Below are positions 1 through 8,780 of a DNA stretch of 49,924 nucleotides, piece by piece (positions within the stretch are counted from its first letter, which is position 1; each line of letters starts with the position of its first letter). The stretch spans positions 1 to 49,924 of the forward strand of contig NZ_JAJJWH010000032.1 in NCBI RefSeq assembly GCF_020907245.1, written 5' to 3'. Below the pieces are notes generated by a model. It did not search any database and was not told the origin of the DNA. It worked only from the letters and a program-made list of their open reading frames with translations. The stretch comes from Pontibacter harenae. Its GTDB lineage: Bacteria; Bacteroidota; Bacteroidia; Cytophagales; Hymenobacteraceae. Made by a program: the position numbers and the translations under genes.

Positions 1-715
1 AATACTCCTAATCCTTTGACACAGTTTGTTTTACAGCCTCGAAATATGCGCTTCTTTTATCTCCACACATGGTGCCACAGAATAGTTTCATGAAGTTTTT
101 GCCCACACTTATGCAACTCCAGATGCTCTTCTTATATTCTGTGCATTAAGCAAGAGTCATTTGTTTAATCAAGAGACTCTTGTTTAACACATATCCCATA
201 TGTTTAACACACATCCCATACCCCCTATAAATTTAGGCTAATCCTATAAAAAAGTTAAATATTTAACACCACCCCTATTGTTTTATAACCCTATTAACTA
301 TATTTGTACACACACAAGCCCCCCCTTTACGAACAGGTTTAACATCAAAATAAACAAAGCTATATTAATCTAACTTTTCTAAACTTATTACCGCCTAGCC
401 AAACTAATCTAATCTTTACCTAAACTCCTTTGAGCAGAGACGAGCAACGATTTATTCCGAACTTGTTTCTGCTCATTTTGTTAAGAGGCTTGTTGTTTCT
501 AACGTTTAGCTCAAGTGTACCAATATTGCCTTACCTAAAGCTTAACATTAGGAAAAATGTAACTTGGTATGCCAGTGAGTGTTTGTCGTTCGCTCATAGA
601 AACGCTGATCAATCTACCTTAGCTTTAATTAAAGTTCAAATTTGCAGTTACAGCTTATTACGCAGTTCGTACGTAGTTTTAGTTTTCTATATATTTACTT
701 CGCAAACTATAATCT
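1..715. other. AT-rich stretch without a convincing gene
   Basis: I see no protein gene with a recognisable product in the first 715 bases. A 104-codon frame at 430-744 has an unlikely composition and overlaps the start of the glycosylase gene. A short minus-strand frame near 36-160 encodes a cysteine-containing peptide but has no start at its upstream end and may be a relic. The region carries the tandem repeat listed separately and runs of short T- and C-rich tracts. Confidence 0.5.
181..220. repeat. two tandem 20-bp repeats
   Basis: Two adjacent 20-bp units, TGTTTAACACATATCCCATA and a copy differing at one base (ACACAC for ACACAT). Further TGTTTAA-like words lie just upstream (about 160-185) and TATTTAACACC lies downstream at about 258. 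This could be a protein-binding array or simple tandem duplication. Function unknown. Confidence 0.6.
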
Positions 716-1342
716 ATGTCAGAATCAGCTATGCTTACTCCTGAGGCCAAAGCGATTCTAGTACAAGACCCCGTACTAGCAGAAATTATCAGAAACACTC
801 CTCCCCTACAATCCCGAAAGTCAACAGATTTATACTTCAGGCTGTTGAGCGCTATTGTGTCGCAGCAGCTTTCTACCAAGGTTGCCGCCACTATTTTCAG
901 AAGGTTCACAGAATTATTTCCAGAAAATTACCCGCACCCCGACCAGGTGCTGGCATTAAGCGACGAGACTTTGCGCGGTGCAGGCTTGTCTTTCCAGAAG
1001 CTAGGGTATATCAGAAATGTAGCTCAGTTTGCAGCAGCAGGCAATCTAACACACGACACCATCGATGCCATGCCTGATGAAGACTTGATCAAGCACCTTA
1101 CCCAGATAAAGGGCGTTGGTAGGTGGACTGTGGAGATGCTGTTGATGTTTGCGTTGGAGCGGCCAGATGTGCTGCCGCTAGATGACCTTGGTATACAAAA
1201 TGCTATAAAACGACACTATAATCTGGAAGAAACAGGAAAAGCCTTGAAGGCAAGAATGGTGGAAATTGCAGAAAATTGGCGGCCCTTCAGAACAATCGCC
1301 TGCAAGTACCTGTGGCAGTCGCTTGACAACATGCCCAAATAA
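716..1342 (+). CDS. DNA-3-methyladenine glycosylase II, AlkA-like (HhH-GPD)
   Basis: Base-excision repair enzyme that removes alkylated purines from DNA. The 208-residue protein has the HhH-GPD fold: the hairpin motif IKGVGRWTVEMLLMFAL at about 131-147 is followed by LPLDDLG, in which D156 or D157 is the expected catalytic aspartate. It lacks the N-terminal domain of E. coli AlkA and matches the shorter family common in Bacteroidota. A second ATG lies at codon 6. It is monocistronic and faces the GH43 gene across a shared bidirectional terminator. The family call is firm; substrate range is inferred. Confidence 0.9.
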   Translation: MSESAMLTPEAKAILVQDPVLAEIIRNTPPLQSRKSTDLYFRLLSAIVSQQLSTKVAATIFRRFTELFPENYPHPDQVLALSDETLRGAGLSFQKLGYIRNVAQFAAAGNLTHDTIDAMPDEDLIKHLTQIKGVGRWTVEMLLMFALERPDVLPLDDLGIQNAIKRHYNLEETGKALKARMVEIAENWRPFRTIACKYLWQSLDNMPK

Positions 1343-1344
1343 AA

Positions 1345-1381
1345 AATCCCAGTTCATGCCTAGATGACATGAACTGGGATT
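1345..1381. terminator. bidirectional intrinsic terminator
   Basis: A perfect 14-bp inverted repeat (AATCCCAGTTCATG, 9-nt loop, complement) lies three bases past the glycosylase stop codon and before the convergent GH43 stop, with A-rich sequence on the left flank. It can serve both genes. Confidence 0.85.
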
Positions 1382-1399
1382 CAACAAAAGAGAAAACAA

Positions 1400-2503
1400 C
1401 TACTGCTCTCTGTAAGCTGTTATTGTCTGGATAGTGCCATCAGGGTTATGCTTAAGCTCCGTCACCTTGATGTTTCTTAAGTGCGTTTTGCCTGACATCT
1501 GTATATCGTGATAGAAAATGTACCACTTGCCGTTATGCTCTACTATAGAGTGGTGGTTTGTCCAGCCCTTCACAGGCTCTAATACCACTCCTTTATAAGT
1601 GAAAGGACCCATTGGGCTGTCACCTACGGCGTAGGCAATGTTATGCGTGTCGCCTGTAGAGTAAGAGAAGTAATATTTGCCATTGTACTTGTGCAACCAG
1701 GCAGCTTCAAAAAAGCGTCTGTCGTTATCTCCTGCCAAAAGCGGCTGTCCATTCTCATCTAAGAGTTTAACATCTTGCACGTCGCCTTCAAAGCTTTTCA
1801 TATCAGCGCTCAAGCGAGCCACTTTAGGACTTAAAGCTGGTTGGTCATCTGCAGGATATTCATCGTTCGGGTTATACTGGCCAGTGCTCCAACGCTGTAA
1901 CTGTCCTCCCCAAATACCACCGAAGTACATATAAGAATTGCCGTCTGTATCTGTAAATACAGCAGGATCTATACTGTAGCTCTTAGCTATAGGTGCAGAT
2001 TCTGGCTTGAACGGTCCAGTTGGAGACGAACTAGTAGCAACACCAATTCTAAAGACATCTTCTTTGTCTTTAACTGGGAAATATAAATAGTAGGTACCGT
2101 TTTTGAAGGCTGCATCAGGAGCCCACATTTGCCTGCCAGCCCAAGGAACATCTTTTATATCGAGTGCTACGCCATGGTCTGTAACCTCTCCTCCAACACT
2201 ATCCATCGAAAAAACATGGTAGTCTCTCATGTCATACTGGTCGCCAGAGTCATCCTCTTTTATGCCTGCATCAATATCGTGCGATGGGTAAATGTATATT
2301 TTACCATTGAAAACATGTGCTGAAGGGTCAGCTGTGTAAATATCCTTTACAAGCGGCTCTGACAAATACTGCTCGTTTGATGCAGTTTCTTGTTCTTCAG
2401 AAGCCTCCTGATTTTCAGTAGTCGTTGACTGGCAAGAGCTTACCATTACGGAGCCTAGCAACAGAGCAAACAAAGTTTTTCTAAAATGTGAGCGTCTATC
2501 CAT
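1400..2503 (-). CDS. glycoside hydrolase family 43 lipoprotein
   Basis: Probable arabinan- or xylan-active glycosidase carried as a lipoprotein. The N-terminus is a signal peptide with a lipobox ending at Cys24 (MVSSCQS). Then come a low-complexity Glu/Thr/Asn linker and a five-bladed propeller typical of GH43. The first blade holds YTADPSAHVFNGKIYIYPSHD with the expected catalytic-base aspartate. Later blades show MWAPDAAFKNGTYYLYF and SIDPAVFTDTDGNSYMYFGG, and FFEAAWLHKYNGKYYFSYS carries the likely acid glutamate. Length of 367 aa is normal for a single-domain member. It stands alone, with no SusC/SusD pair nearby. Specificity cannot be read from the sequence. Confidence 0.9.
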   Translation of the reverse strand: MDRRSHFRKTLFALLLGSVMVSSCQSTTTENQEASEEQETASNEQYLSEPLVKDIYTADPSAHVFNGKIYIYPSHDIDAGIKEDDSGDQYDMRDYHVFSMDSVGGEVTDHGVALDIKDVPWAGRQMWAPDAAFKNGTYYLYFPVKDKEDVFRIGVATSSSPTGPFKPESAPIAKSYSIDPAVFTDTDGNSYMYFGGIWGGQLQRWSTGQYNPNDEYPADDQPALSPKVARLSADMKSFEGDVQDVKLLDENGQPLLAGDNDRRFFEAAWLHKYNGKYYFSYSTGDTHNIAYAVGDSPMGPFTYKGVVLEPVKGWTNHHSIVEHNGKWYIFYHDIQMSGKTHLRNIKVTELKHNPDGTIQTITAYREQ

Positions 2504-2724
2504 TTTTATTTATAGTGTTTATAACAATTTAGCTATGTAAGAAAGTAAATCTTACCAATATATCCAATGCAGAACTAAACAACAGGATTGATTTGCCTGT
2601 AAGAGTTAAAAATATCCTTTATTAAAAACTATGCTCTCATACCTCAGTACAAACAGGATATAAATTTTACAAGCAGATAATTCTCTATTTAAATCAATAC
2701 AAAAATAACTGAAATATACTAGCA

Positions 2725-3009
2725 ATGAATTTTGTCACTTTTGAAGAAAGCTTACAAAAAGAAACTCCTCCCATTGATGCCTCCGTTTACCTGTGGGCAT
2801 TATGGTTTGATGCCAAAGGAAACTGGAACAGCGCCCACGAACTGATCCAGGACTTACCCGATCAAGATGCCTCCTGGATACACGCCTACTTACATCGCAA
2901 AGAAGGTGACACTTGGAATGCAGATTACTGGTACCGTAAAGCAGGAAAAAAAAGTCCATCCGTTTCTTTGGACGAAGAATGGGAAGAACTAGTAAAGCAT
3001 TTCTTATAG
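2725..3009 (+). CDS. small conserved hypothetical protein
   Basis: A 94-residue protein rich in Trp, Asp and His (DQDASWIHAYLHRKEGD, NADYWYRKAG), predicted to be helical, cytosolic and acidic. The pattern of a Trp- and Tyr-rich helix pair resembles small TPR/Sel1-like hypothetical proteins seen in many bacteria, but I cannot name a function. It is preceded by about 220 bp of AT-rich spacer and followed by its own hairpin, so it is probably transcribed alone. Confidence 0.75.
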   Translation: MNFVTFEESLQKETPPIDASVYLWALWFDAKGNWNSAHELIQDLPDQDASWIHAYLHRKEGDTWNADYWYRKAGKKSPSVSLDEEWEELVKHFL

Positions 3010-3027
3010 CTTACTGCCATGTAGAAT

Positions 3028-3055
3028 AGTTAAAAAGTTTACTAACTTTTTAACT
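3028..3055. terminator. intrinsic terminator, AT-rich hairpin
   Basis: Perfect 12-bp inverted repeat AGTTAAAAAGTT, loop TACT, AACTTTTTAACT, between the convergent small hypothetical gene and the DUF58 gene. The stem is AT-rich, so the terminator may be weak. Confidence 0.6.
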
Positions 3056-3086
3056 CTCTAATGCCTAAACCCCAAACCCTCCAACT

Positions 3087-3998
3087 CTACTTCACTTTCC
3101 CTCGCTTCACCAGGTAAGCATAAAGCACCTTGTCAAAAGGTTCGCTTATATCTACGGGTACAAAATCTATTTTGTACTGCCCGCACTTCAGGGCCAGTTC
3201 CTTTTTGTAGCTTTCTACAGCCGTTCGATAGTGTTCCTTCACCTGCGACGGCTGCAACTTTAGCTCCTGCCCTGTCTCCACGTCCACAAAAATGTAGGGA
3301 CGCTCTGAAAAATCGAACTCCTCTTCCGTTTTTCGGTCCATCACATGGAAAATTAACACTTCGTGGTTTTGGTGCTTTAAGTGCTGGAGTGCGGCAAAAA
3401 CAGCTTTCATATCGTCGTGGCGACTGAGCATATCACTGAAGATAACCACTAGCGACCGCTTCGGGATTTGCTGCGCTATTTGGTGCACCACCTGGGCTAC
3501 ATTCGTTTCGCGAGGCACTGGTTTTTCATCCAGTTGCTTTTGTAAAAGCAGCAAAAGGGTGTGCAGATGCGAGGCCGTGGAGCGTACAGGAGTTTGCTGT
3601 TCTATGGTATCGGCAAAAGTCACCAGTCCCACCGCGTCGCGCTGCTTGCGCAATAGGGTAGCTAAAGCAGCGGCACACAAGGCAGAAAATGTAACCTTAC
3701 CGTAATTCTCGAGTGGGTAATACATAGAAGGAGACACATCGAGTAGCATGTGGCACCGCAGGTTTGTTTCTTCTTCGTAGCGCTTTACAAAAAGCTTATC
3801 GGTGCGGGCAAAGACTTTCCAGTCGATGTGGCGCGTGCTTTCGCCGTTGTTGTAGAGGCGATGCTCCGAAAACTCCACCGAAAAACCGTGGTAAGGCGAC
3901 TGGTGCAGCCCTGTTATAAAACCCTCCACCAACTGTTTTGCCAGAAACTCCATATTCTGAAACTTCTGTACATCGGCTAAGGTCAAGGGCTTCTTCAT
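3087..3998 (-). CDS. DUF58 domain protein (MoxR-associated, VWA-like)
   Basis: The 303-residue protein contains the DUF58 signature STRHIDWKVFARTDKLFVKR followed by EETNLRCHMLLDVSPSMYY, whose DxSxS is the metal-binding start of a von Willebrand A-like fold. Such proteins usually work with a MoxR-type AAA ATPase in envelope maturation, but no moxR gene is seen here. It has no signal peptide. The upstream RlpA-like gene ends only 16 bp before its start on the same strand, so the two are probably co-transcribed. Confidence 0.88.
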   Translation of the reverse strand: MKKPLTLADVQKFQNMEFLAKQLVEGFITGLHQSPYHGFSVEFSEHRLYNNGESTRHIDWKVFARTDKLFVKRYEEETNLRCHMLLDVSPSMYYPLENYGKVTFSALCAAALATLLRKQRDAVGLVTFADTIEQQTPVRSTASHLHTLLLLLQKQLDEKPVPRETNVAQVVHQIAQQIPKRSLVVIFSDMLSRHDDMKAVFAALQHLKHQNHEVLIFHVMDRKTEEEFDFSERPYIFVDVETGQELKLQPSQVKEHYRTAVESYKKELALKCGQYKIDFVPVDISEPFDKVLYAYLVKRGKVK

Positions 3999-4014
3999 GG
4001 GCAGCAGTAGGGGG

Positions 4015-4425
4015 TTACCTCTTTTGTTCTGGTTCTGAAACGGCTAAAGGGGCTTCTTGTTGCTTGGCTCCATTGTTTTTAACTTCTGCCAGACGTACAG
4101 TGCCATATCCCGCAAGTATAATATCAAGCTCTTTGGCAGCAGCTTTAGATACATCAATAATCCGATGCCTATTGTGCGCCATGCGGTCGTTTATCCTGAC
4201 GATGACTGACTTACCGTTTTTTTTGTTCGTTACCTGCACCTTTGTATCGAAAGGAAGTGTGGCATGAGCGGCAGTAAACTCCTCTTTATTATAGGGTTCG
4301 CCGCTGGCGGTGACCTGCCCTTGCATACGGTCTGAATAGAAGGAGGCTCTACCTTCGGCAGTATAGGCAGCGTTGCTGGAAAAGACTGAAAGCCATAGTA
4401 TTAGTATAATTGAACTTAGATTCAT
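4015..4425 (-). CDS. RlpA-like double-psi beta-barrel protein
   Basis: A secreted 136-residue protein with an N-terminal signal peptide (hydrophobic residues 4-18) and a double-psi beta-barrel: EGRASFYSDRMQGQVTASGE, AAHATLPFDTKVQVTNKKNGK, VRINDR and RIIDVSKAAAKEL. This is the RlpA family of septal and peptidoglycan-acting proteins. No SPOR domain follows, which is common in short Bacteroidota members. The usual NDRGPF is NDRMAH here. The last 25 residues are polar and probably disordered. First gene of a likely pair with the DUF58 gene. Confidence 0.88.
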   Translation of the reverse strand: MNLSSIILILWLSVFSSNAAYTAEGRASFYSDRMQGQVTASGEPYNKEEFTAAHATLPFDTKVQVTNKKNGKSVIVRINDRMAHNRHRIIDVSKAAAKELDIILAGYGTVRLAEVKNNGAKQQEAPLAVSEPEQKR

Positions 4426-4556
4426 GCTATACTATTTTGGTTCAGCCACAAATATATACAAAATAAATTATCAAAATTTAAATTCAAAAATTTTTATATA
4501 TCAGATCAATATGTTACTTTTAGATTCACAAAGTTGAATTTAACGTCTATTAAACG

Positions 4557-4907
4557 GTGGAAGAGAACAACGAAAAAGCAGAAATTTATTCCCAAAGAGT
4601 AAGAGCAGGGAAGAGAACGTATTTCTTTGATGTGAAGTCAACTCGCTCAAATGACTTTTACGTAACCATTACGGAAAGCAAGAGAAAGTTTAAAGAGGAA
4701 AGCTTCTCTTATGAAAAACACAAGATCTTTTTGTATAAAGAAGACTTTGTTAAGTTTATGGAGGCACTGCAGGGCACGATAGAGCACGTTAAATCTGAGC
4801 TATTGACAGAAGAAGCACTTGCCGCACTAGAAGCTCCTGCAGAGACAGAGGCTACCATAGAGCCAGTAACAGCAGTTGCTTTTGATGAAGAGTTGAAGTG
4901 GGAATAA
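4557..4907 (+). CDS. PUR-alpha-like nucleic-acid binding protein (DUF3276)
   Basis: Small Bacteroidota protein of the DUF3276/PUR family, thought to bind single-stranded DNA or RNA. The conserved block is YSQRVRAGKRTYFFDVKSTR, then DFYVTITESKRKF and KIFLYKEDFVKFMEAL, two strand-rich repeats typical of the PUR fold. The C-terminal 30 residues are acidic. The reading frame opens with GTG; no ATG occurs before the conserved core, so GTG is the likely start. It is followed by a strong terminator. Confidence 0.85.
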   Translation: MEENNEKAEIYSQRVRAGKRTYFFDVKSTRSNDFYVTITESKRKFKEESFSYEKHKIFLYKEDFVKFMEALQGTIEHVKSELLTEEALAALEAPAETEATIEPVTAVAFDEELKWE

Positions 4908-4935
4908 TATTTCCTTCTTTTGTATAACCCTTCAG

Positions 4936-4972
4936 AGCTTATGGATTTACCTTTCCATAAGCTTTTTTTATT
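4936..4972 (+). terminator. intrinsic terminator
   Basis: Hairpin AGCTTATGGA, 8-nt loop, TCCATAAGCT, followed directly by a T-rich tract, 28 bases after the DUF3276 stop codon. Confidence 0.85.
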
Positions 4973-5044
4973 TTTGCCTGATGCTGCCGTACCTCTCCTG
5001 TATAGGTTGCATGCTATAGCTTTGCCCTCGAAAATCTAAAGTGC

Positions 5045-5077
5045 TTGCCCACAACTCTCTATTTTGTTGTATATTTG
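5045..5077 (+). promoter_or_regulatory. Bacteroidota-type promoter for ychF
   Basis: TATATTTG at 5070-5077 matches the -7 consensus TAnnTTTG of the Bacteroidota primary sigma factor. A TTG at 5045-5047 lies 22 bases upstream, slightly more than the optimal spacing. The ychF start codon is 28 bases downstream. Confidence 0.6.
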
Positions 5078-5105
5078 CGCCTGATTTTAACACAACAAGA
5101 AATTA

Positions 5106-6203
5106 ATGGGACTAAGATGCGGAATTGTAGGACTGCCAAATGTTGGTAAGTCTACTTTGTTCAACGCCATTTCTAATGCCAAGGCAGAATCTGCCAACTA
5201 TCCTTTTTGTACCATAGAGCCAAACGTGGGTGTAATTACTGTACCCGACGAGCGTCTGCAGATACTGGAAGAGCTGGTACACCCCGAGCGCGTGCTGCCA
5301 ACTGTTATCGAGTTTGTAGATATTGCGGGCCTGGTAAAAGGTGCTAGCAAAGGCGAAGGCTTGGGCAATAAGTTTCTGGCAAACATACGCGAGGTAGACG
5401 CCATTATACACGTGGTGCGCTGCTTCGAAGATCCGAATATCGTTCACGTAGCTGGCAAAGTAGATCCTATTTCTGATAAAGAGATAATTGATACAGAGCT
5501 ACAACTGAAAGACCTGGATTCGGTTGAGAAGAAGCTACTAAAGGTGCAGCGTTCGGCCAAGGCAGGAGATGCTAAAGCCAAAAAAGAATTTGCTAGCCTG
5601 GAGAAGTATAAAGCACACTTGGAAGCGGGCTTAAATGTGCGTAGCCTGGATGCAACCGAGGATGACAAAGAAGCTGTAGAAGATCTTAACCTACTTACGG
5701 AGAAGCCTGTTATTTATGCCGCAAACGTAGACGAGGATTCTATGAATTCAGGCAACGAATTCTCTAAGGCTTTAGAAGAGCACGTGAAGAATGAGAATGC
5801 ACAAGTAGTTTTGATCTCCGCCTCCATTGAAGCACAGATTGCAGAACTTACCGACCTAGAGGAAAAAGAAATGTTCCTGTCTGAGTATGGCTTAACAGAG
5901 TCGGGTTTGAACAAACTGATAAGAGCATCATACCAGTTACTGAACCTAATCACCTATTTTACGGCAGGTCCGAAAGAGGTACGCGCCTGGACGATAGAAA
6001 GAGGATGGAAAGCTCCTCAGGCAGCTGGAGTAATACATACAGACTTTGAGAAAGGCTTTATCCGTGCAGAAGTTATTAAACTGGAAGATTACCAGAAATT
6101 TGGCACCGAAGCTAAGATAAAAGAAGCTGGTAAAATGTCTGTTGAGGGCAAAGATTACGTGGTACAGGATGGTGATATCATGCACTTCCGTTTCAACGTA
6201 TAA
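5106..6203 (+). CDS. ychF: redox-regulated ATPase YchF (OLA1/Obg family)
   Basis: Universal P-loop ATPase of the Obg group that binds ribosomes and influences stress responses. The 365-residue protein has the G1 loop GLPNVGKST (residues 9-17), the G3 region [20 protein letters not shown], an inserted coiled-coil (about 130-200) and a C-terminal TGS domain ([16 protein letters not shown] to the end, closing with [11 protein letters not shown]). Length is standard for the family. It is transcribed alone from its own promoter and ends at a long hairpin. Confidence 0.97.
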   Translation: MGLRCGIVGLPNVGKSTLFNAISNAKAESANYPFCTIEPNVGVITVPDERLQILEELVHPERVLPTVIEFVDIAGLVKGASKGEGLGNKFLANIREVDAIIHVVRCFEDPNIVHVAGKVDPISDKEIIDTELQLKDLDSVEKKLLKVQRSAKAGDAKAKKEFASLEKYKAHLEAGLNVRSLDATEDDKEAVEDLNLLTEKPVIYAANVDEDSMNSGNEFSKALEEHVKNENAQVVLISASIEAQIAELTDLEEKEMFLSEYGLTESGLNKLIRASYQLLNLITYFTAGPKEVRAWTIERGWKAPQAAGVIHTDFEKGFIRAEVIKLEDYQKFGTEAKIKEAGKMSVEGKDYVVQDGDIMHFRFNV

Positions 6204-6214
6204 ATTACTGTAGA

Positions 6215-6277
6215 TTCTATAGAACAGGAAAGGCGGGTGATGAACCCGCCTTTCCTGTTCTATAGAAATATTTTTTT
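6215..6277 (+). terminator. long intrinsic terminator of ychF
   Basis: A perfect 24-bp inverted repeat (left arm 6215-6238, right arm 6244-6267) with a 5-nt loop, followed by a T tract. It begins 12 bases after the ychF stop. Confidence 0.9.
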
Positions 6278-6614
6278 TCTGCATTCGCCCATTCGCTAAG
6301 GCTGACTTTGCAATACTTTGCTTACACCTACAGACTAGGCTAAACAACGAGCAAAGCCTTCAGCCGTAGCATGGCATTTAGGTTTTGTTGTAGGGCATTT
6401 TATATTTTACTAAAAGCGCCATATGATAGGCCTAAAGTCTTTTCACCAAAGTCCCCTGGAAGCTGTTATTAAAGTTACCAAAAATAAAAGTACCCCAACT
6501 ACATCTGCAGTGCGAGAGGCTATTTTATAAAATAGTTTAGTTTGCTTTGACATAATGCTCTTTTTTATTCTTTAAGCCTATACCAGGTTCTTTTTATCAT
6601 CTAGAAAACATTGC
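6278..6614. other. non-coding spacer
   Basis: About 340 bp between the ychF terminator and the convergent ferric-reductase gene. I see no credible frame, tRNA or strong hairpin. Confidence 0.5.
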
Positions 6615-8033
6615 TTACACAATCTTGAACCTTTCAGAGTAAATTCGCCTCCAATCCACCCCCAGTTGGTGCAGGGCTACCTCTGTAACATCCATCAACC
6701 CACTAGGGCCACAGATGAAAAACATAAACTGATCATGGTTTTCGGGTAGGTACTTCGCTAGCATCTCCTGATCAATTCGACCTTCTTCTGTTTCAATCCC
6801 TTCGGTGGGGTTTTTAGGCGGCTCCTCCAGAATATGAATTACTCTAAGGTTCAGCTGTTGGCTTATTTCTACTAGTTCTTCTTTAAACGTGACATCGTCC
6901 CAGTCACTGCTGGCGTAAAGGAGAATAGCTTGGCGGGGATCTTTATCATCGCGCATCGTGCGCAGAATACTCATGGCTGGAGTTACCCCAATACCGCCCA
7001 CCACCATAAATACATGGCTGTCTGGCTCTGGAGTAAACGACCCAAACGGCCCTTCCAGGAATACCTTGCGGCCAGGCTTCAGGTCTTTCCAGGTGGCGGT
7101 AAAATCACCAGAGACTTTTGCGGTAAAAGAAATTGTGTCGGCCTGGGCACTGGAAGAAAAAGAGAATGGATGCTGTTGCAGGCTCAAAGGCGTGTCACAA
7201 ATGGTAATCCAGGCAAACTGCCCAGGTATAAACTTCATTTTAGGACCTTTTACAGGAGCAATTGTGAGGCTGTAACAATCATCATGTTCTTCTTTAAGTT
7301 CTACTACCCTGTAGGGGTGCTTGCGATTTAGCCAAGGCCTTACCAAGCGGGTATGGAGTACCTGATACATACAGGCGCCCATGGTTGCTCCTAATAAAAT
7401 TTTCTTCCACAACGGATCTAAATAATGGGCTACCTGCACCGAATGCACCACCCCTATAAAGACAATGGAAAGTGCCAGAAACCCATGTAGAAGCCGCCAC
7501 TTCTCATAACTCAACCCAAATTTTATCCGCCAAAGGCTGGTGGCTACAATACCTAGTATGGCAAAATTGACAAATACTAGGGCAATGGCACGCATTAAAT
7601 TAACGCCCGGGTCGAAGTAAGAAATGAAAGCAGGATTATGCAGTAACAGAGTAACGGGGTGGACCAGCAGAAAAAGAAAGGCTATAATACCAATTTCGCG
7701 ATGGAAATGAACAATGTTGTCCATGCCGAAGCTAGGAGCTACCCAGGCTAGCCGACCCGAAAAAATAAATTGGGCAGCAAATAAACCTAAGGCAACAAAA
7801 CCAGCGGTAACACCAAACTCCATCCAGAAATTGCGGTAATCTGGCGTAGGGCTTACTAACCCTATACCAAGCGGAACAAGCGAGAGCAGCAGGAAGAACA
7901 ATATCCATACACCTCCGCGCCTAAAAGAGTAACGGCTTCGCTCGGGAGCATCCGCTAAAACTTTATCCTTTTTGAACTGAGTATTGTTAGGATTCTCATG
8001 GTGTTTGTGATGGGCTGAGTTCTGATCTTTCAT
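6615..8033 (-). CDS. ferric reductase-like flavocytochrome with FAD/NAD(P) domain
   Basis: Membrane oxidoreductase that passes electrons from NAD(P)H through FAD to a membrane haem. A His-rich soluble N-terminus (KDQNSAHHKHHENP) is followed by about six membrane helices with the haem-ligand region IVHFHREIGIIAFLFLLVHP. Then come a FAD-binding barrel (HPFSFSSSA) and an NAD(P) domain (VVGGIGVTPAMSILRTM, FFICGPSGLMD). I place the start at the ATG at 8033 (16 codons inside the longest frame), because the preceding residues look like leader sequence. The electron acceptor is unknown. It is monocistronic. Confidence 0.88.
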   Translation of the reverse strand: MKDQNSAHHKHHENPNNTQFKKDKVLADAPERSRYSFRRGGVWILFFLLLSLVPLGIGLVSPTPDYRNFWMEFGVTAGFVALGLFAAQFIFSGRLAWVAPSFGMDNIVHFHREIGIIAFLFLLVHPVTLLLHNPAFISYFDPGVNLMRAIALVFVNFAILGIVATSLWRIKFGLSYEKWRLLHGFLALSIVFIGVVHSVQVAHYLDPLWKKILLGATMGACMYQVLHTRLVRPWLNRKHPYRVVELKEEHDDCYSLTIAPVKGPKMKFIPGQFAWITICDTPLSLQQHPFSFSSSAQADTISFTAKVSGDFTATWKDLKPGRKVFLEGPFGSFTPEPDSHVFMVVGGIGVTPAMSILRTMRDDKDPRQAILLYASSDWDDVTFKEELVEISQQLNLRVIHILEEPPKNPTEGIETEEGRIDQEMLAKYLPENHDQFMFFICGPSGLMDVTEVALHQLGVDWRRIYSERFKIV

Positions 8034-8179
8034 AGGCACATGCAGTAAATTTAGTGTCTTCCTTCCCCCCTCATCCACTAAGCTTTACCAGTACCGCCCA
8101 AAAAAGTTATTATTATAGTTTTAAATATAGCTAATACTCGTATTGGCTACATGCTGTATTGGCAGATGTGTATTTTGTT

Positions 8180-8692
8180 TTATTTGAAATTTATTCCAAT
8201 CAACTTTCCATAACATCCCATCAATTTCATAACAAATAAAGGAGGTTTTACAGAAACTATTTCTTTTGGATAATTTGTCCAAAGAGTTGATATTCCAACA
8301 ATTGATTTGAAATTCATTTTTCCATCTTTGATAAGTCCGCTCTTAGCAAATTTATGAAGGCCTTTAAAGAAATTCTCGAACTCCATTGCTGGTTGGTGGG
8401 TATTATAAACCCGGACAATTTCATCAGTAGTATTTTTAAAGGTATGAGGCTCCCCCTTTTCAATTATTATTTTTTCACCAGCTTTGGCCGTAATCCATTT
8501 ATCTTTTTTAAATACTTCTAATTCACCACTTAGTATTTCATATGTTTCTATTGCGGTGGGATGAATATGAATTGGAGTTCCTCCTGAATTTGGAGAAAGT
8601 GTCCATTCCATTTCTAAAGATTTACCATTAGTATCCTTTGAAGATTTTACGATGGTCATAACCATTCCAAGTTCTTTACAATCTAACTGCAT
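8180..8692 (-). CDS. cupin-domain protein
   Basis: A 170-residue protein with one cupin barrel. The first motif is TPIHIHPTAIETYEILSGELE, giving two His and one Glu as metal ligands, and the second is EKGEPHTFKNTTDE with the last His. The C-terminal 60 residues are helical and hydrophobic (PLFVMKLMGCYGKLIGINFK). Its AT-richness compared with neighbours hints at separate acquisition. Substrate is unknown. It is transcribed alone toward the ferric-reductase gene. Confidence 0.8.
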   Translation of the reverse strand: MQLDCKELGMVMTIVKSSKDTNGKSLEMEWTLSPNSGGTPIHIHPTAIETYEILSGELEVFKKDKWITAKAGEKIIIEKGEPHTFKNTTDEIVRVYNTHQPAMEFENFFKGLHKFAKSGLIKDGKMNFKSIVGISTLWTNYPKEIVSVKPPLFVMKLMGCYGKLIGINFK

Positions 8693-8780
8693 ACTGTTTG
8701 ATTAATTTTTTACATAGCTGCCAAATACAGGAAAAGCATGAATGAACGTTTGTCTGCACTATAGCTGTAGCGTATAACAG

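Noticed and set aside
36..161. Minus-strand Cys-containing frame at the left edge (MKLFCGTMCGDKRSAYFEAV)
   Set aside because: Only about 27 codons from its ATG, with a stop shortly upstream; too little to call a gene.
430..744. 104-codon plus-strand frame before the glycosylase gene
   Set aside because: Composition and residue pattern are not protein-like, and it overlaps the start of a certain gene in another frame.
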